Below, in pieces: positions 8,704 to 17,477 of a stretch of 64,000 bases of DNA (position 1 is the first letter of the stretch; each line of letters starts with the position of its first letter). Below the pieces are notes generated by a model. It ran no database searches. It had not been told where the DNA came from and saw only the letters and a program-made list of their open reading frames with translations. This DNA is from Streptomyces albipurpureus (lineage in GTDB: Bacteria; Actinomycetota; Actinomycetes; Streptomycetales; Streptomycetaceae), in the NCBI RefSeq assembly GCF_023701525.1, contig NZ_JAMQAW010000042.1, positions 1 through 64,000 of the forward strand. Reading direction: 5' to 3'. The translations under genes were made by a program, and so were the position numbers.

Positions 8704-8788
8704 CCGCATCTTCCACGCAGACCGGACCGGAGCGGCAACAGGCTGCCCGGCCCTGCCGTCCCCTCACCTCAAGGAGAACCTCACCCCG

Positions 8789-8983
8789 ATGTCCACTCTC
8801 GACCTTGTGTGGCAGGCCCACAAGACCGCCGACGACCTGAGCAACAGCCTCGCCTTCTTCTACGAGGACGGCTATCCGGCTGGCCGCACCGGTCTCACCG
8901 AATCCCAGCGGCAGACCCTCGCCGACCAGCTTGGCGCGCTTCAGCGGGATCTCGCCAAGGTGGGCGTTGTGCCGACCTCTTGA
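8789..8983 (+). CDS. Unknown small helical protein, 64 aa
   Basis: ATG preceded by AAGGAG. A single helical domain (LDLVWQAHKTADDLSNSLAF, then SQRQTLADQLGALQRDLAKV). Looks like a small dimer-forming helical hairpin. Function unknown. Confidence 0.6.
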   Translation: MSTLDLVWQAHKTADDLSNSLAFFYEDGYPAGRTGLTESQRQTLADQLGALQRDLAKVGVVPTS

Positions 8984-9066
8984 GGCGTCGGCATCCGTCC
9001 ATCCTGTGCTCTTTCCCGTCCCGGCCGCGCGGCTTCCGCCTCTTTCCGCGACGACAAGGACTCTCC

Positions 9067-9456
9067 ATGAGCAGGCCACACTCCAACGCCAACGCCGACT
9101 CCGCTGTGAGTGAACTCGCTGCCTCGCGCCACCTGTACGGACGCTTCACCGACGGATACACCGAGGAGGGCATCAACAGCGTCTTCTCGGACCTTTCCGA
9201 GGCCACTGGCCTTGACCTGGTGTGTCTGTGGCAATTCCACGACGCGATCTGCTGCGGCGGCGAGTCTCAGTGGTACGCCGAAGATGATCACGGGCGGCTG
9301 TGGGAGCTGAACGGCGACCTCTACGCCTGGCTCAGCGGCCACCAGCAGCAGCCGGGCCCGGTCGCCGACTGGGTCGGGGTCACCAGCGACTATCGCGCCG
9401 AGTCGCTGCCGTGGTCGGACGGCGAGCACAACTACGCCAAACAGCAGCGCACGTAG
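9067..9456 (+). CDS. Unknown acidic protein, 129 aa
   Basis: AAGGA precedes the ATG. Trp- and Asp/Glu-rich (CGGESQWYAEDDHGRLWEL), single domain, no membrane segment. Similar acidic, Trp-rich small proteins recur in this array (for example 21198 and 23129), but no shared family could be established by eye. Confidence 0.6.
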   Translation: MSRPHSNANADSAVSELAASRHLYGRFTDGYTEEGINSVFSDLSEATGLDLVCLWQFHDAICCGGESQWYAEDDHGRLWELNGDLYAWLSGHQQQPGPVADWVGVTSDYRAESLPWSDGEHNYAKQQRT

Positions 9457-9538
9457 CACAAACAGCGACGGCGCTGCCCCATCAGACCCTCACCGGCCGC
9501 GCGTCAGCTCGGCAGACAACGACCGCAAGGAGTGCCTC

Positions 9539-9943
9539 ATGTCCCCTGCCGGGTCCAGCAGTCGCAATGCGATCCAGACCACTCCCACCCCGGTGTCGGG
9601 CGACGCCGTGCAGGACGTAGCGTCCCTCGTCAGCCTGGCCCGACAACGGGGACTGACTGAGACGGACCTAGATGAGCTGGTAACCGAGGCACTCAACGCC
9701 AGCGCTTCGCGTGCTGTAAACGGTGGTGTCCGGCCCGAGCTCAGTCTTCTTGACGCCTTCGACGCCGAGCACGACCGAGCGGACGAGGCTGCCACCCGGA
9801 TCAACAACCAGGGCCTGAAAGCTCAGATCGAAGCCCTGGCATCTGAGCTTGGCATCGCCGCGGCCGGAGACCTTCTGCGCGACACCTCCCTGAAACACGC
9901 CGCCGCCCAGCCGGACATCGACGGCGTGCCCGGCCACCCATGA
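9539..9943 (+). CDS. Unknown helical protein, 134 aa
   Basis: AAGGAG lies 6 bases before the ATG. N-terminal 25 residues look disordered, then helices (DVASLVSLARQRGLTETDLD, AATRINNQGLKAQIEALASE). Followed by the strong hairpin at 10020-10052, so probably the last gene of its transcript. Function unknown. Confidence 0.6.
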   Translation: MSPAGSSSRNAIQTTPTPVSGDAVQDVASLVSLARQRGLTETDLDELVTEALNASASRAVNGGVRPELSLLDAFDAEHDRADEAATRINNQGLKAQIEALASELGIAAAGDLLRDTSLKHAAAQPDIDGVPGHP

Positions 9944-10019
9944 CGCCCGGGACGGGATCCAGCGCTGACACCGCCACCCCCACTCGCAGCAACCAGCACT
10001 GGCTGTCGAACGAATCCGT

Positions 10020-10052
10020 CCGGCGTACGGCGCCTGAGGTGCCGTACGCCGG
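10020..10052. terminator. Strong hairpin terminator
   Basis: CCGGCGTACGGC (10020-10031) and GCCGTACGCCGG (10041-10052) form a perfect 12-bp stem with a 9-base loop, 80 bases past the preceding stop codon. Confidence 0.7.
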
Positions 10053-10170
10053 GATTCGGATTCCCGGTACGGCACTCATCTGTCGGTGCGATCAAAAGGG
10101 GCTTGAAAGGGGGATGCCTGCGCAGCGTCCTATCTCGCATTAGCTGGCACATTTCTTTGGGAGGTATCTC

Positions 10171-10881
10171 ATGGCTTTTGGTAAGCGGACGGATCTGGTG
10201 CCGGGGGTTGTATTCATTATCCGGCTGCCGTTCTCGGAGGTCTGCACCCATATGCAGGTTGCCGGCAAGGTGATGGGTGCGGAGATTGTCGAGGACGGCC
10301 GGGCGGTTCAGCTCTACGACGGCAACGGCAACCGGTTCTCCGTGCCGATCACGACAAATGAGGCCGGGATCGGCACGAGCCTCGGCACGGGCGAGATGTG
10401 GTCTGACTCCGTGTTCGCCACTCACGTCTTCCACTCGTGGACGGCGGCCCGGGGCAAGTTCTACGTCTACGTGGACGGGCGGCGGCTCTCCGGCACGGTG
10501 ACCAGTCGGTACGAGGAAGCGCTCGATGAGGCGAAGTATCACCGTGAGCGAGGACGGCAGACCGATGTGCGGTACGTCCGCGTGAAGGAGTGCTACCAGA
10601 TGGAGCGCGGCGGCACGGGCTGGTTCCAGGCTGCACCGATCGAAGACGAGCCGAAGATCTCCACGCTGTTCAAGGCCCGGGGCGCGAACGCCCCACTGGA
10701 TGAGCAGTGGACGGTCGAGCGGCCTTTCCAGTCGTACGGAACCGAGCAGAGAACGCTCGCGGCCGGGCGGACCCTGGCACACCACTACGGCTACGGGTGG
10801 GCGGTTCGCGACACCTACATGATCCCGAAGTTCGACGACGTCCAGATCTTCGCTGGCCGCTACATGATCGGAGAATTCTGA
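10171..10881 (+). CDS. Unknown protein, 236 aa, first of a coupled trio
   Basis: GGGAGG precedes the ATG. Beta-rich and soluble (VPGVVFIIRLPFSEV, FYVYVDGRRLSG, DDVQIFAGRYMIGEF). Its stop overlaps the next start (TGATG), and that gene overlaps a third, so three unknown proteins are made together. No catalytic motif or family recognised. Confidence 0.65.
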   Translation: MAFGKRTDLVPGVVFIIRLPFSEVCTHMQVAGKVMGAEIVEDGRAVQLYDGNGNRFSVPITTNEAGIGTSLGTGEMWSDSVFATHVFHSWTAARGKFYVYVDGRRLSGTVTSRYEEALDEAKYHRERGRQTDVRYVRVKECYQMERGGTGWFQAAPIEDEPKISTLFKARGANAPLDEQWTVERPFQSYGTEQRTLAAGRTLAHHYGYGWAVRDTYMIPKFDDVQIFAGRYMIGEF

Positions 10882-11387
10882 TGATGACGCTGGAGCTGGC
10901 GACGGAGCTGCTCGCGGGGCTCACGGTCGGGGACCGGATCGCGGTGAAGGACCCCCGCGCGACGAACTACCGGGGCCGGTGGACGAATTACTGGGTGGTC
11001 GAGGACCCGGCGATCAACCTCCCCGCCTACCGTCGGTGCCAGCACGGGCACGCGTCGGTAAGCCTGCGGGTCTGGCAGCACACGGGGTACGTGGACCAGC
11101 TCGCGGCCTGCCACCTGATCGACCCGAGCCATTGGGCGCGCAAGGAGGCCAGGCTCTGGCAGCCGGTCGAGGGCGCACAGCACATCGTCTCAGCGACGCG
11201 CTTCGAGGACAGGGACACGGGACAGACGTTGCAGTCCACGGTGTGCGGCGAACTGCTGGAGACCACGGGCGACCGGAACTGGAGCGCGGGGCACTTGACC
11301 TACCCGGCGTACGGCCGGCACAGCGACCAGTTCACCTGCCCCGGCTGCCGGCTGAGCAACGGGCTCGACCTAGAGGTGCAGGCGTGA
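10881..11387 (+). CDS. Unknown protein with Cys/His clusters, 168 aa
   Basis: Starts by overlapping the upstream stop. Contains YRRCQHGHAS and, near the C-terminus, FTCPGCRLSNG, so a zinc site built from CxH and CxxC is likely. A helical N-terminus (LELATELLAGLTVGD) precedes a beta-rich middle. Second gene of the trio. Confidence 0.65.
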   Translation: MMTLELATELLAGLTVGDRIAVKDPRATNYRGRWTNYWVVEDPAINLPAYRRCQHGHASVSLRVWQHTGYVDQLAACHLIDPSHWARKEARLWQPVEGAQHIVSATRFEDRDTGQTLQSTVCGELLETTGDRNWSAGHLTYPAYGRHSDQFTCPGCRLSNGLDLEVQA

Positions 11388-11632
11388 GCAAGGGCGCCGC
11401 CATGACGGCCGGGAGCTGGGTTCTCAGCGCGGGCTCGCGGACGAAGCACCGGAGCCCCTGCGGTTGCTGGTCCAGCGGTGAGCGGCCCTGCTGGGTCGAC
11501 GAGTGGGCCGCAGAGCGTGTCGGTCCTGCGACATCGGAGGCGTGGACGTTCGTCGTCGAGCTGGACGGCGGCCAGTGGCGCGCGCGGCGGAAGCCGGACG
11601 GGTCGCTGGAGTACACGCACACGGGCTTCTAG
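11384..11632 (+). CDS. Unknown small protein, 82 aa
   Basis: GTG overlaps the upstream stop (GTGA) with GAGGTG 5 bases before. Cys-containing segment SPCGCWSSGERPCW. Last of the trio. Function unknown. Confidence 0.6.
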   Translation: MSKGAAMTAGSWVLSAGSRTKHRSPCGCWSSGERPCWVDEWAAERVGPATSEAWTFVVELDGGQWRARRKPDGSLEYTHTGF

Positions 11633-11641
11633 GGGGGATCC

Positions 11642-12166
11642 ATGGGATATCTGCTCACCGGGCGTTACGCCGACAACGGCCGGATCACCTTGACCGGTGG
11701 TGAACCGGCCCCAGATGACTACGAATGGGATGACGACGAGGAGTTCCCCGAAGACTTCTTTGGGATGCACTACTCGACCACGGATGACCATGAGGAAGCC
11801 GTTGGGCTGGTCTATCAGGACAAGGTCGAAGGAATGCGGGATATGCCGGGGATCTCGGATGAGATGCACGGCACGGAAATCGACAACGAGGAGTTCGAGA
11901 TGGCGCAGAACTGGACGCTCGGCGGCGAGATCGATATCGAGGACTGCGACGTGCTGAGGCTCGACCTGGCGACTGCAGACATGCACGACGACGAGATCAA
12001 GCAGTACGTCGAGGACCAGCCGGGACACCGGTCCTGGTGCGACACCGTCGAGGCCGCGACGCTCAGCAACGCGATCAAGATGATCTTCGAGACCTACGGG
12101 GACTTCGCCAGGGTCGTCACGCCCGGGGGCAAGGTCTTCGACCGGGCGGGACCGGTTTCGGCCTGA
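11642..12166 (+). CDS. Unknown highly acidic protein, 174 aa
   Basis: AGGGGGG before the ATG. Very acidic N-half (DDYEWDDDEEFPEDFF). The overall charge resembles DNA-mimic proteins of mobile elements, but that is only a charge-based suggestion. No family recognised. Confidence 0.6.
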   Translation: MGYLLTGRYADNGRITLTGGEPAPDDYEWDDDEEFPEDFFGMHYSTTDDHEEAVGLVYQDKVEGMRDMPGISDEMHGTEIDNEEFEMAQNWTLGGEIDIEDCDVLRLDLATADMHDDEIKQYVEDQPGHRSWCDTVEAATLSNAIKMIFETYGDFARVVTPGGKVFDRAGPVSA

Positions 12167-12243
12167 ACAGCCACGCGTGCGGGCGCGAGTTCGATTCCCG
12201 CGCCGGACGCGCAGCAGTCCATCGCTGTTTCGGAAGGAGAAGG

Positions 12244-13056
12244 TTGAACGGGTACGGAAGCATTCGCACGGTGCGCAACGCCATCGTGGAGAAGCTGATG
12301 GCGGAGGGGCGCGAGCCGAGCGCGTACAACATCACCGGGATCGCGCGGGACGCCTTCACGGCGCGGAGCGACGGCGGATACGGAGCAGCCCTGGAAGCCG
12401 AGACATGGCGGATCGCCGTCGACAAGCACCGGCGCCAACACGGAATCGGCGACCTGGTGCGCGTCACGGTCACCACGAAGAGCGGGCATGTGGAACTGCA
12501 CTACGGCAAGATCTCCCAGTTCCGGAAGGCCAACGGAGGTGTCTACCGCGGCCGGCCCGTCAAGCCGCACTCCGTGTACGTCGAGCTGGACCACCACACC
12601 AGCGGGTGGCTGGGTCCGCTCACGGAAACCACCCCCGCGCTCGACGACTTCAAGATCGTCAGGGAGTGGGGGGCGATCCATCGCGGCGCCAACAACGGGG
12701 ACGGCTACTACTGGTGCCTGCGCTGTGGGTTGCACTCGTACAAGGGCGCCAAGGTCATGATCGTGCACAAGATCAGCGGCCTGCGCGCCCGCCTGTGCGA
12801 GGAGTGCTTCACCGACGACGAGCTCGGGCAGCTCGGGCACCAGGTCATGTTCTACGAGCGCACCAGCAGGCAGACCATCGCCGAGCTGACCGAGAACTCG
12901 GAGGCGATCACCGAACCGGGGAGTGGCTCCTCCTACGAGAAGTCCGACGGCGAGATGTACCGGGAGTGGGCGGACGCCTTCCCGTGGATGGTCCCGACCA
13001 AGGCCGCCGAGCTGTACGCCGCCTGGAAGGAGCAGACGGCGCCCGTTGCGGGGTGA
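12244..13056 (+). CDS. Unknown protein with zinc motif, intact paralogue of the 40.1 kb pseudogene
   Basis: 270 aa from TTG after GGAAGGAGAAGG. The N-terminal 40 residues are helical (RTVRNAIVEKLMAEG). A small beta barrel follows (GDLVRVTVTTKSGHVELHYG, then GVYRGRPVKPHSVYVELD). Next comes a zinc ribbon: YWCLRCG and, about 30 residues on, LCEECF. A decayed second copy at 40142-40719 preserves all three parts, which shows this is a real, duplicated protein family. A nucleic-acid-binding role is plausible from the barrel plus ribbon (inference). Confidence 0.7.
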   Translation: MNGYGSIRTVRNAIVEKLMAEGREPSAYNITGIARDAFTARSDGGYGAALEAETWRIAVDKHRRQHGIGDLVRVTVTTKSGHVELHYGKISQFRKANGGVYRGRPVKPHSVYVELDHHTSGWLGPLTETTPALDDFKIVREWGAIHRGANNGDGYYWCLRCGLHSYKGAKVMIVHKISGLRARLCEECFTDDELGQLGHQVMFYERTSRQTIAELTENSEAITEPGSGSSYEKSDGEMYREWADAFPWMVPTKAAELYAAWKEQTAPVAG

Positions 13057-13079
13057 GGTTGGAACAGCAGCAGTCCAGT

Positions 13080-13107
13080 GGCCCGGCGACTTCGCCAGGG
13101 CCTTTCT
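13080..13107 (+). terminator. Intrinsic-type terminator between two genes
   Basis: GGCCCGGCG and CGCCAGGGCC pair (one bulged A) around an ACTT loop, followed by TTTCTCGTTT. It sits just upstream of the ribosome site of the next gene, so it may act as an attenuator as well as a terminator. Confidence 0.55.
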
Positions 13108-13127
13108 CGTTTCCGAAGGAGGTTGTG

Positions 13128-13592
13128 ATGTACCGCATCGTGGTCGCCGAGCAGGACCCCGCGACGTTCCACGGGTACCGGCTGGAAGATCTGGACGACA
13201 AGGACGCCGCCGCAGTCCGCGAGGGCCGCATGGTGCTGGCCGCCATCGGGCTGGAGAGGCGGCGCGACGACGGTGTCTGGGTTCGAAAGGCCGAAAAGAT
13301 CAACTTCACGGTCCCCCCGGATGTCGTGGGCGAGTACCCGCACTTCGAGGAGATCGCTGACGAGGAGACCCGGTTCTGGGCCTCCGACATGTGGGGCGCC
13401 ACGCTCGAAGCGCCGGCCGGGGCGAAAGCCGTCTGGGGCCGGCTCATGACCCTCTGCACCGTGGTCGAGACCGAGACAGAACCCTACGAACTCAGCCTCA
13501 AGCACACCGGCTACGTCCTCATCCGCGACATGCGCGGCGAGCGCCGCCGGGTCTCCGCGGAACTGGTCTCGGTCGAGACCGACGAGGCGTGA
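13128..13592 (+). CDS. Unknown protein, 154 aa
   Basis: AAGGAGG precedes the ATG. Alternating beta and charged helix segments (RIVVAEQDPATFHGYRLEDL, VWVRKAEKINFTVPPDVV). Soluble, no motif recognised. Sits between two hairpins and so is probably a single-gene unit. Confidence 0.6.
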   Translation: MYRIVVAEQDPATFHGYRLEDLDDKDAAAVREGRMVLAAIGLERRRDDGVWVRKAEKINFTVPPDVVGEYPHFEEIADEETRFWASDMWGATLEAPAGAKAVWGRLMTLCTVVETETEPYELSLKHTGYVLIRDMRGERRRVSAELVSVETDEA

Positions 13593-13610
13593 ACCACCCC
13601 TTGACTAGCA

Positions 13611-13637
13611 GCGCCTCCGCGCAGAGCGCGGGGGCGC
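13611..13637. terminator. Hairpin between 13592 and 13656
   Basis: GCGCCTCCGCGC and GCGCGGGGGCGC form a 12-bp stem (one T-G pair) with an AGA loop, in the 63-base gap between two genes. Terminator or attenuator. Confidence 0.5.
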
Positions 13638-13655
13638 CATCGCGATTGGAACCGA

Positions 13656-14186
13656 ATGCAGACCGACAACACCTACACCTACGCCGGGCGCGACATCGTG
13701 CACCGGACCCCGATGCCCGACGGCCGGATGCTGATCCTCGCTTACGGCGGAACCCAGAGCCCCTGGGCGACCGGGTTCCTCGGCGAGGACAACGGCAGCT
13801 ACTTCGGCACCCGCAGGGCCGGGTGGCAGAGCTACGCGAAGCGCATGGCCGAGGGCCTGGGCCTCATGGTCGCCCCGGAGGGCTCCGTGGTCCTCAGCGC
13901 CGAGCAGATCAACCGGGTACAGGCCGGGGCGGCGGACCTGGCGAAGTCACACGACGACTTCGAGAAGGCGCTCGGGACGGACAACTGCGAACCCCAGGTC
14001 CGCCTGCGAGCCGAGGACAACATCACCGAGGCGGCCATGGACATGGGGAACCTCCTGCGGGGCCTCCGGCTTTACACGCCCGCCAACACGCCGGACGAGG
14101 GCGGTGAGGGCGAGCCCGCGGTGGCTGAGACACCTCAGTACACGACCGAAACGTTCGTCGAGGCCGTCACCAACGGCGAGAACTAG
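13656..14186 (+). CDS. Unknown protein, 176 aa
   Basis: Only a weak TTGGA ribosome site 5 bases before the ATG. Beta-rich N-half (MLILAYGGTQSPWATGF), helical middle (INRVQAGAADLAKSHDDFEK), disordered acidic tail (TPDEGGEGEPAVAE). No family recognised. Confidence 0.6.
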   Translation: MQTDNTYTYAGRDIVHRTPMPDGRMLILAYGGTQSPWATGFLGEDNGSYFGTRRAGWQSYAKRMAEGLGLMVAPEGSVVLSAEQINRVQAGAADLAKSHDDFEKALGTDNCEPQVRLRAEDNITEAAMDMGNLLRGLRLYTPANTPDEGGEGEPAVAETPQYTTETFVEAVTNGEN

Positions 14187-14198
14187 AACAGGTGAGTC

Positions 14199-14630
14199 AT
14201 GCAGAACCGAGTGAAGCTCCCCTGCGGCCTGTCGACCGGGTCGGGCCCCCGATTCAACAGCCGCGGAACGCTCGTCACGTGCAGCGCCGCGTTCTGCGAC
14301 AACGAGGCGACACACGTCCTGGAGTTCATCCCGAGCGAGGGCAACCCGGAGCGGTGGGGCGCGTACTGCGAGAACTGCCCGGAGCGCCGCATCGCGCCCG
14401 CAGCAGAAGTCGACGCCGCCCGCAAGCGGGGCGAGAGCCTCCAGAGCCAGTCCTTCGACACCACCAGGCTGCCGCTCTCGGACGAGCACTGGCGATACCG
14501 CGAGTTCACCGACGAGGAGCGGATCGAGATCTACCTGATCAAGAACGGGGAGCTGGTGGAGACCTACGTCAGCCCCGGCGTCTTCGAGTGGCACAAGCCC
14601 AGCAACGAGAACGAGGAGAACATCCGCTAG
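14199..14630 (+). CDS. Zinc-ribbon-like small protein, 143 aa
   Basis: AGGTGA before the ATG. TCSAAFCDNEATH and YCENCPE suggest a CxxxxC...CxxC zinc ribbon at residues about 28-65, then a charged helical tail. Its stop overlaps the next GTG, so it is coupled to the two genes that follow. Function unknown. Confidence 0.6.
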   Translation: MQNRVKLPCGLSTGSGPRFNSRGTLVTCSAAFCDNEATHVLEFIPSEGNPERWGAYCENCPERRIAPAAEVDAARKRGESLQSQSFDTTRLPLSDEHWRYREFTDEERIEIYLIKNGELVETYVSPGVFEWHKPSNENEENIR

Positions 14631-15256
14631 TGACCGAGTCCTCCTTCGACTGGTTCGAGGACCTGACACCCGAGCGAAAGCTGGAGCGCCAGGTCCTGCT
14701 GCTTGCCCTGGCCCACCCCTGGACCGGCGTTGAGTCCGACCGCCTGCGCAAGATCCTCCACCGCGAGACCACGAACCCGATCGCCGAACTGGTCGACGTG
14801 ACGTGGATCCTCAAGCGCCGCGGCCTGCTGAACATCGTTCCTGAGCCCGACGACCCGGACGGCGGTCCGTGCACGTACGCGCTGACGCCGGCTGGCACGG
14901 TGCTGGCCGGGGAGATTCTGGAGCAGGCTCGCGCCTGCGGCAGGTACTGGCGACAGCGGCAGCCTGACCTGCCGCGGACCGAGGAGATCGACAACACCGA
15001 GGGCAAGGGCGAGCGCACGGTCGCGTGGCACTTCCATAACATGGTGACGGACTCGGGCAGCCTGTCCTTCGCCACGTGGACGCGCGGCGAGCACTTCGTG
15101 CGGCTGTGGTCGCCGGAGGCTGCGTTCTGCGATGTGCTGGCGTGGATGCCGCGCCGACTGATGTCCTCGGATTCGGTGCAGGAAATCGTCGGGGCCTGGG
15201 GGCCGGTCGGACGTCGTATCCGCCAGTACCGCGTCTTCCCCACCCCGGAAGCGTGA
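14630..15256 (+). CDS. Winged-helix-like protein, 208 aa
   Basis: GTG overlaps the upstream TAG. The first 100 residues read like a winged helix-turn-helix: LERQVLLLALAHPWTGVESD, then ELVDVTWILKRRGLLNIV and a beta wing ending TYALTPAGTVLAGEIL. The rest (FHNMVTDSGSLSFATWTRGE) is beta-rich. Possibly a DNA-binding regulator of this array (inference). Middle gene of a coupled trio. Confidence 0.5.
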   Translation: MTESSFDWFEDLTPERKLERQVLLLALAHPWTGVESDRLRKILHRETTNPIAELVDVTWILKRRGLLNIVPEPDDPDGGPCTYALTPAGTVLAGEILEQARACGRYWRQRQPDLPRTEEIDNTEGKGERTVAWHFHNMVTDSGSLSFATWTRGEHFVRLWSPEAAFCDVLAWMPRRLMSSDSVQEIVGAWGPVGRRIRQYRVFPTPEA

Positions 15257-15582
15257 GAGTGCTGTCCGGACTCGCCAAGCACGTCAACCTCCTGTCCACG
15301 CACAACGACTACATCAACGGCTTCCTCGTCGTCTCCGGGCTCGGCGACGACACGGTCCACGGCTACGTGTGGGAGCACACCCTTCCGGACGGCACCACAA
15401 CGCGGGCCGCCCAGCCCAGCGCGGCCAACGACGCCTCGCACATCCCCGGATTCCAGCCCAAACAGTGGGCCGCGGCGGGCTTCCTCTACGAGCACGAGTG
15501 GCCGACGTTCATCCTCAGCGAGGACGCGGCGGCTGAAGTCCTCCACGGACGCCCCGAGGCCGAGCGCCCCTCGGCCCCGTGA
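15253..15582 (+). CDS. Unknown protein, 109 aa
   Basis: GTG overlaps the upstream TGA (GTGA) with GGAAG 2 bases ahead. A second in-frame GTG lies two codons on. Beta-rich, soluble (YINGFLVVSGLGDDTVHGYV). Last gene of the trio, followed by the tRNA-like fold at 15616. Function unknown. Confidence 0.6.
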   Translation: MRVLSGLAKHVNLLSTHNDYINGFLVVSGLGDDTVHGYVWEHTLPDGTTTRAAQPSAANDASHIPGFQPKQWAAAGFLYEHEWPTFILSEDAAAEVLHGRPEAERPSAP

Positions 15583-15615
15583 GCTGAGCACCTCAGCACC
15601 TCACCCGACCAGTTC

Positions 15616-15674
15616 GCCCCGTACGCACGAGGAACGTGGGTGCGGCTCCGGTTCGAACTCGGAACGGGGCGCCA
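15616..15674 (+). ncRNA. tRNA-like fold without D-arm, 59 nt, ending in CCA
   Basis: GCCCCGT (15616-15622) pairs perfectly with ACGGGGC (15664-15670), followed by G and CCA, as in a tRNA acceptor. A T-arm is present: TCCGG, loop TTCGAAC, TCGGA (15647-15663). In between, CGCAC and GTGCG form a 5-bp stem (15624-15628 and 15640-15644) with an 11-base loop. There is no D-arm and no normal anticodon loop, so it is not a standard tRNA. It may be a degenerate tRNA gene, an attachment-site remnant or a structured leader of the TTG-start gene at 15712. Confidence 0.5.
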
Positions 15675-15711
15675 TGCGCGAGCGCCGCGCAGAAGATACA
15701 AGGGGGGTTCC

Positions 15712-16629
15712 TTGAAGTACGAGTACCGCCACCCCGACGCCGACGTGACGTTCTCCTGGGACGGGTGGATGCAGGTGATGATCCGCACCGGACTGAGCGT
15801 TCCGTGGGGCGCGTACAGCGACCGCTTCGACATCCGCGAGCCTGACCTGCGGATCAAGAACTTCTTCAACGACGGCGCGTACGACCCGTCGGTGCATTTC
15901 GTGCCCCGTACGCAGCAGGCGTTCGAGACCGTGTGCAACGACTTCTTCGAGGGTCGGCAGATCGGTGCCGGCCTGCGCGACTACACCCAGCACCCCTGGA
16001 CGAGCCGGTCCTGGGGCTGGTCGATGGGCGCGATGGAGTTCCGCTACACGGGCGGTACGCACATCGAGATGACCCCTGCCGAGCAGAACTCCTGGAAGCC
16101 GGTGATCGAACTCGCGGCGTCCGGTCGCATCGTCCCGCAGCTCACCACCAAGTGGCTGATGGGCCGCTGCAGTGGCTGGGAGCTGGCGGCCTTCGAGGCC
16201 CTCGGTGTGACCGGCGCGTCCAAGGACTTCGACCGCGCGCGCACTGACTGGGTGCAGAAGCACCGGCGGCCGTACGGCAAGGAGTGCATTGCCGGGAACT
16301 GGCAGGAGTGGATTTACGAGGCCATGCGCAGTGGCTGGCTGACCGGCCGCGTGAACGAATGGACGGACCTCGGCGGCTACGAGCGTCACGTCGGCAGCCA
16401 CCCCTGGCACGCGCAGCGCACCGACGTGGACGGCAAGCGGTGGAACTTCACCTGGAAAGGCGCGCCGCACGCCTACGTCTACAGGTCGGGTCTCGGCCAG
16501 CCCCTCCCGGAGAAGGACCACCTCTGGGTTCTCCGGCCCCAGACGCAGTCCGGAGACCAGGACGTGTTCGAGTGGCTTGATCAGCAGGCCGACGAATGGG
16601 TCAACATCCGGCCCACCCTCAAAAGCTAG
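15712..16629 (+). CDS. Unknown Trp-rich protein, 305 aa
   Basis: TTG start after AGGGGGG. Starting further upstream would translate through the tRNA-like fold. Trp-rich throughout (WTSRSWGWSMGAMEF, TWKGAPHAYVY), mixed alpha/beta, soluble. No recognised catalytic motif. One of the larger unknown proteins of the array. Confidence 0.65.
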   Translation: MKYEYRHPDADVTFSWDGWMQVMIRTGLSVPWGAYSDRFDIREPDLRIKNFFNDGAYDPSVHFVPRTQQAFETVCNDFFEGRQIGAGLRDYTQHPWTSRSWGWSMGAMEFRYTGGTHIEMTPAEQNSWKPVIELAASGRIVPQLTTKWLMGRCSGWELAAFEALGVTGASKDFDRARTDWVQKHRRPYGKECIAGNWQEWIYEAMRSGWLTGRVNEWTDLGGYERHVGSHPWHAQRTDVDGKRWNFTWKGAPHAYVYRSGLGQPLPEKDHLWVLRPQTQSGDQDVFEWLDQQADEWVNIRPTLKS

Positions 16630-16667
16630 TCGAGAACCGGCCAAAAATTCCTAGAGGAGAGTTCAAC

Positions 16668-17126
16668 ATGAGTCTGATTGGCACGCGGCGCGTCGAGGTG
16701 ACGTGGGTGTTCTACCCGGCGGTCAAGAATGGGCTGTCGTACGACGGGATGCCACGCGAGGTCGACGAGGTCGTTCTCGCCGATCACGCCTCGGAGTCGA
16801 TTACCTCGCTGAACAACCAGCAGGACATCGAACGCGTCCTCTACCGGCAGCGACGCCCCACGGGGATCGCGGGGCGCCCCATCGTGGAGAAGGTCGTCCC
16901 GCTATGCGACTGCACCATGTCCGCCGAAGTCTGCCGGTACGCAGCGGAGTTCAGCGGGCTTCGGTTCCGGCCGGCCGGCGGCGAGCGGATCGGGCACTCG
17001 CGGGAGTACGAGAACATCCTGGACGCGGCCAAGGGGTACCCCGGCCGCAGGCTCATCGGCGAGGTCAGGACCGAGTTCGCGGATGAGCTCCTGGCCCTGG
17101 TACGTGAGATGAAGGGGCACCGGTGA
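16668..17126 (+). CDS. Unknown protein, 152 aa
   Basis: AGAGGAGAG precedes the ATG. Beta-rich start (RRVEVTWVFYPAV), one CDCTMSAEVC segment that could bind metal, helical end. Overlaps the next gene by GTGA. Function unknown. Confidence 0.6.
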   Translation: MSLIGTRRVEVTWVFYPAVKNGLSYDGMPREVDEVVLADHASESITSLNNQQDIERVLYRQRRPTGIAGRPIVEKVVPLCDCTMSAEVCRYAAEFSGLRFRPAGGERIGHSREYENILDAAKGYPGRRLIGEVRTEFADELLALVREMKGHR

Positions 17127-17449
17127 ACGACGTACAGACGCACCTGGCGAAGATGCTGCGGATCGTCGGCATCGAGAAGATAGCCGCACGGAACACCGAG
17201 AAGGTGTGGGTCCGCATCCGGATGTGGGAGGCCGCCGTCCAGTGCTCCCGCTGGGACCCTGACGCCGATGCCGAGTTACTCACAACGGTCAAGGAGGTCC
17301 GCGAGAACGTCGGCGTGACCGCAGCCGACGGCACGAAGAAGCTGACGGACGCACAGTTCGGCAGACAGCTCGCACACAACGTTCGGGTCGCGGCCGAGAA
17401 GTCGTACGCGTCTCTCGCCGCGCTTCTGCTGAAACGGGAGCTCAGTTGA
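17123..17449 (+). CDS. Unknown helical protein, 108 aa
   Basis: GTG overlaps the upstream stop. Almost entirely helical (LAKMLRIVGIEKIAARNTEK, FGRQLAHNVRVAAEKSYASL), so a small helical bundle. Precedes the P-loop ATPase by 28 bases and may be a partner of it (inference). Confidence 0.6.
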   Translation: MNDVQTHLAKMLRIVGIEKIAARNTEKVWVRIRMWEAAVQCSRWDPDADAELLTTVKEVRENVGVTAADGTKKLTDAQFGRQLAHNVRVAAEKSYASLAALLLKRELS

Positions 17450-17477
17450 CTGGGCCGGCAACTATCGGAAGGACATG

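Noticed and set aside
12190-12215. T-arm-like GAGTTCGATTCC ahead of the 12244 gene
   Set aside because: T-stem has a mismatch and no complementary acceptor strand exists upstream, so it is not a tRNA.
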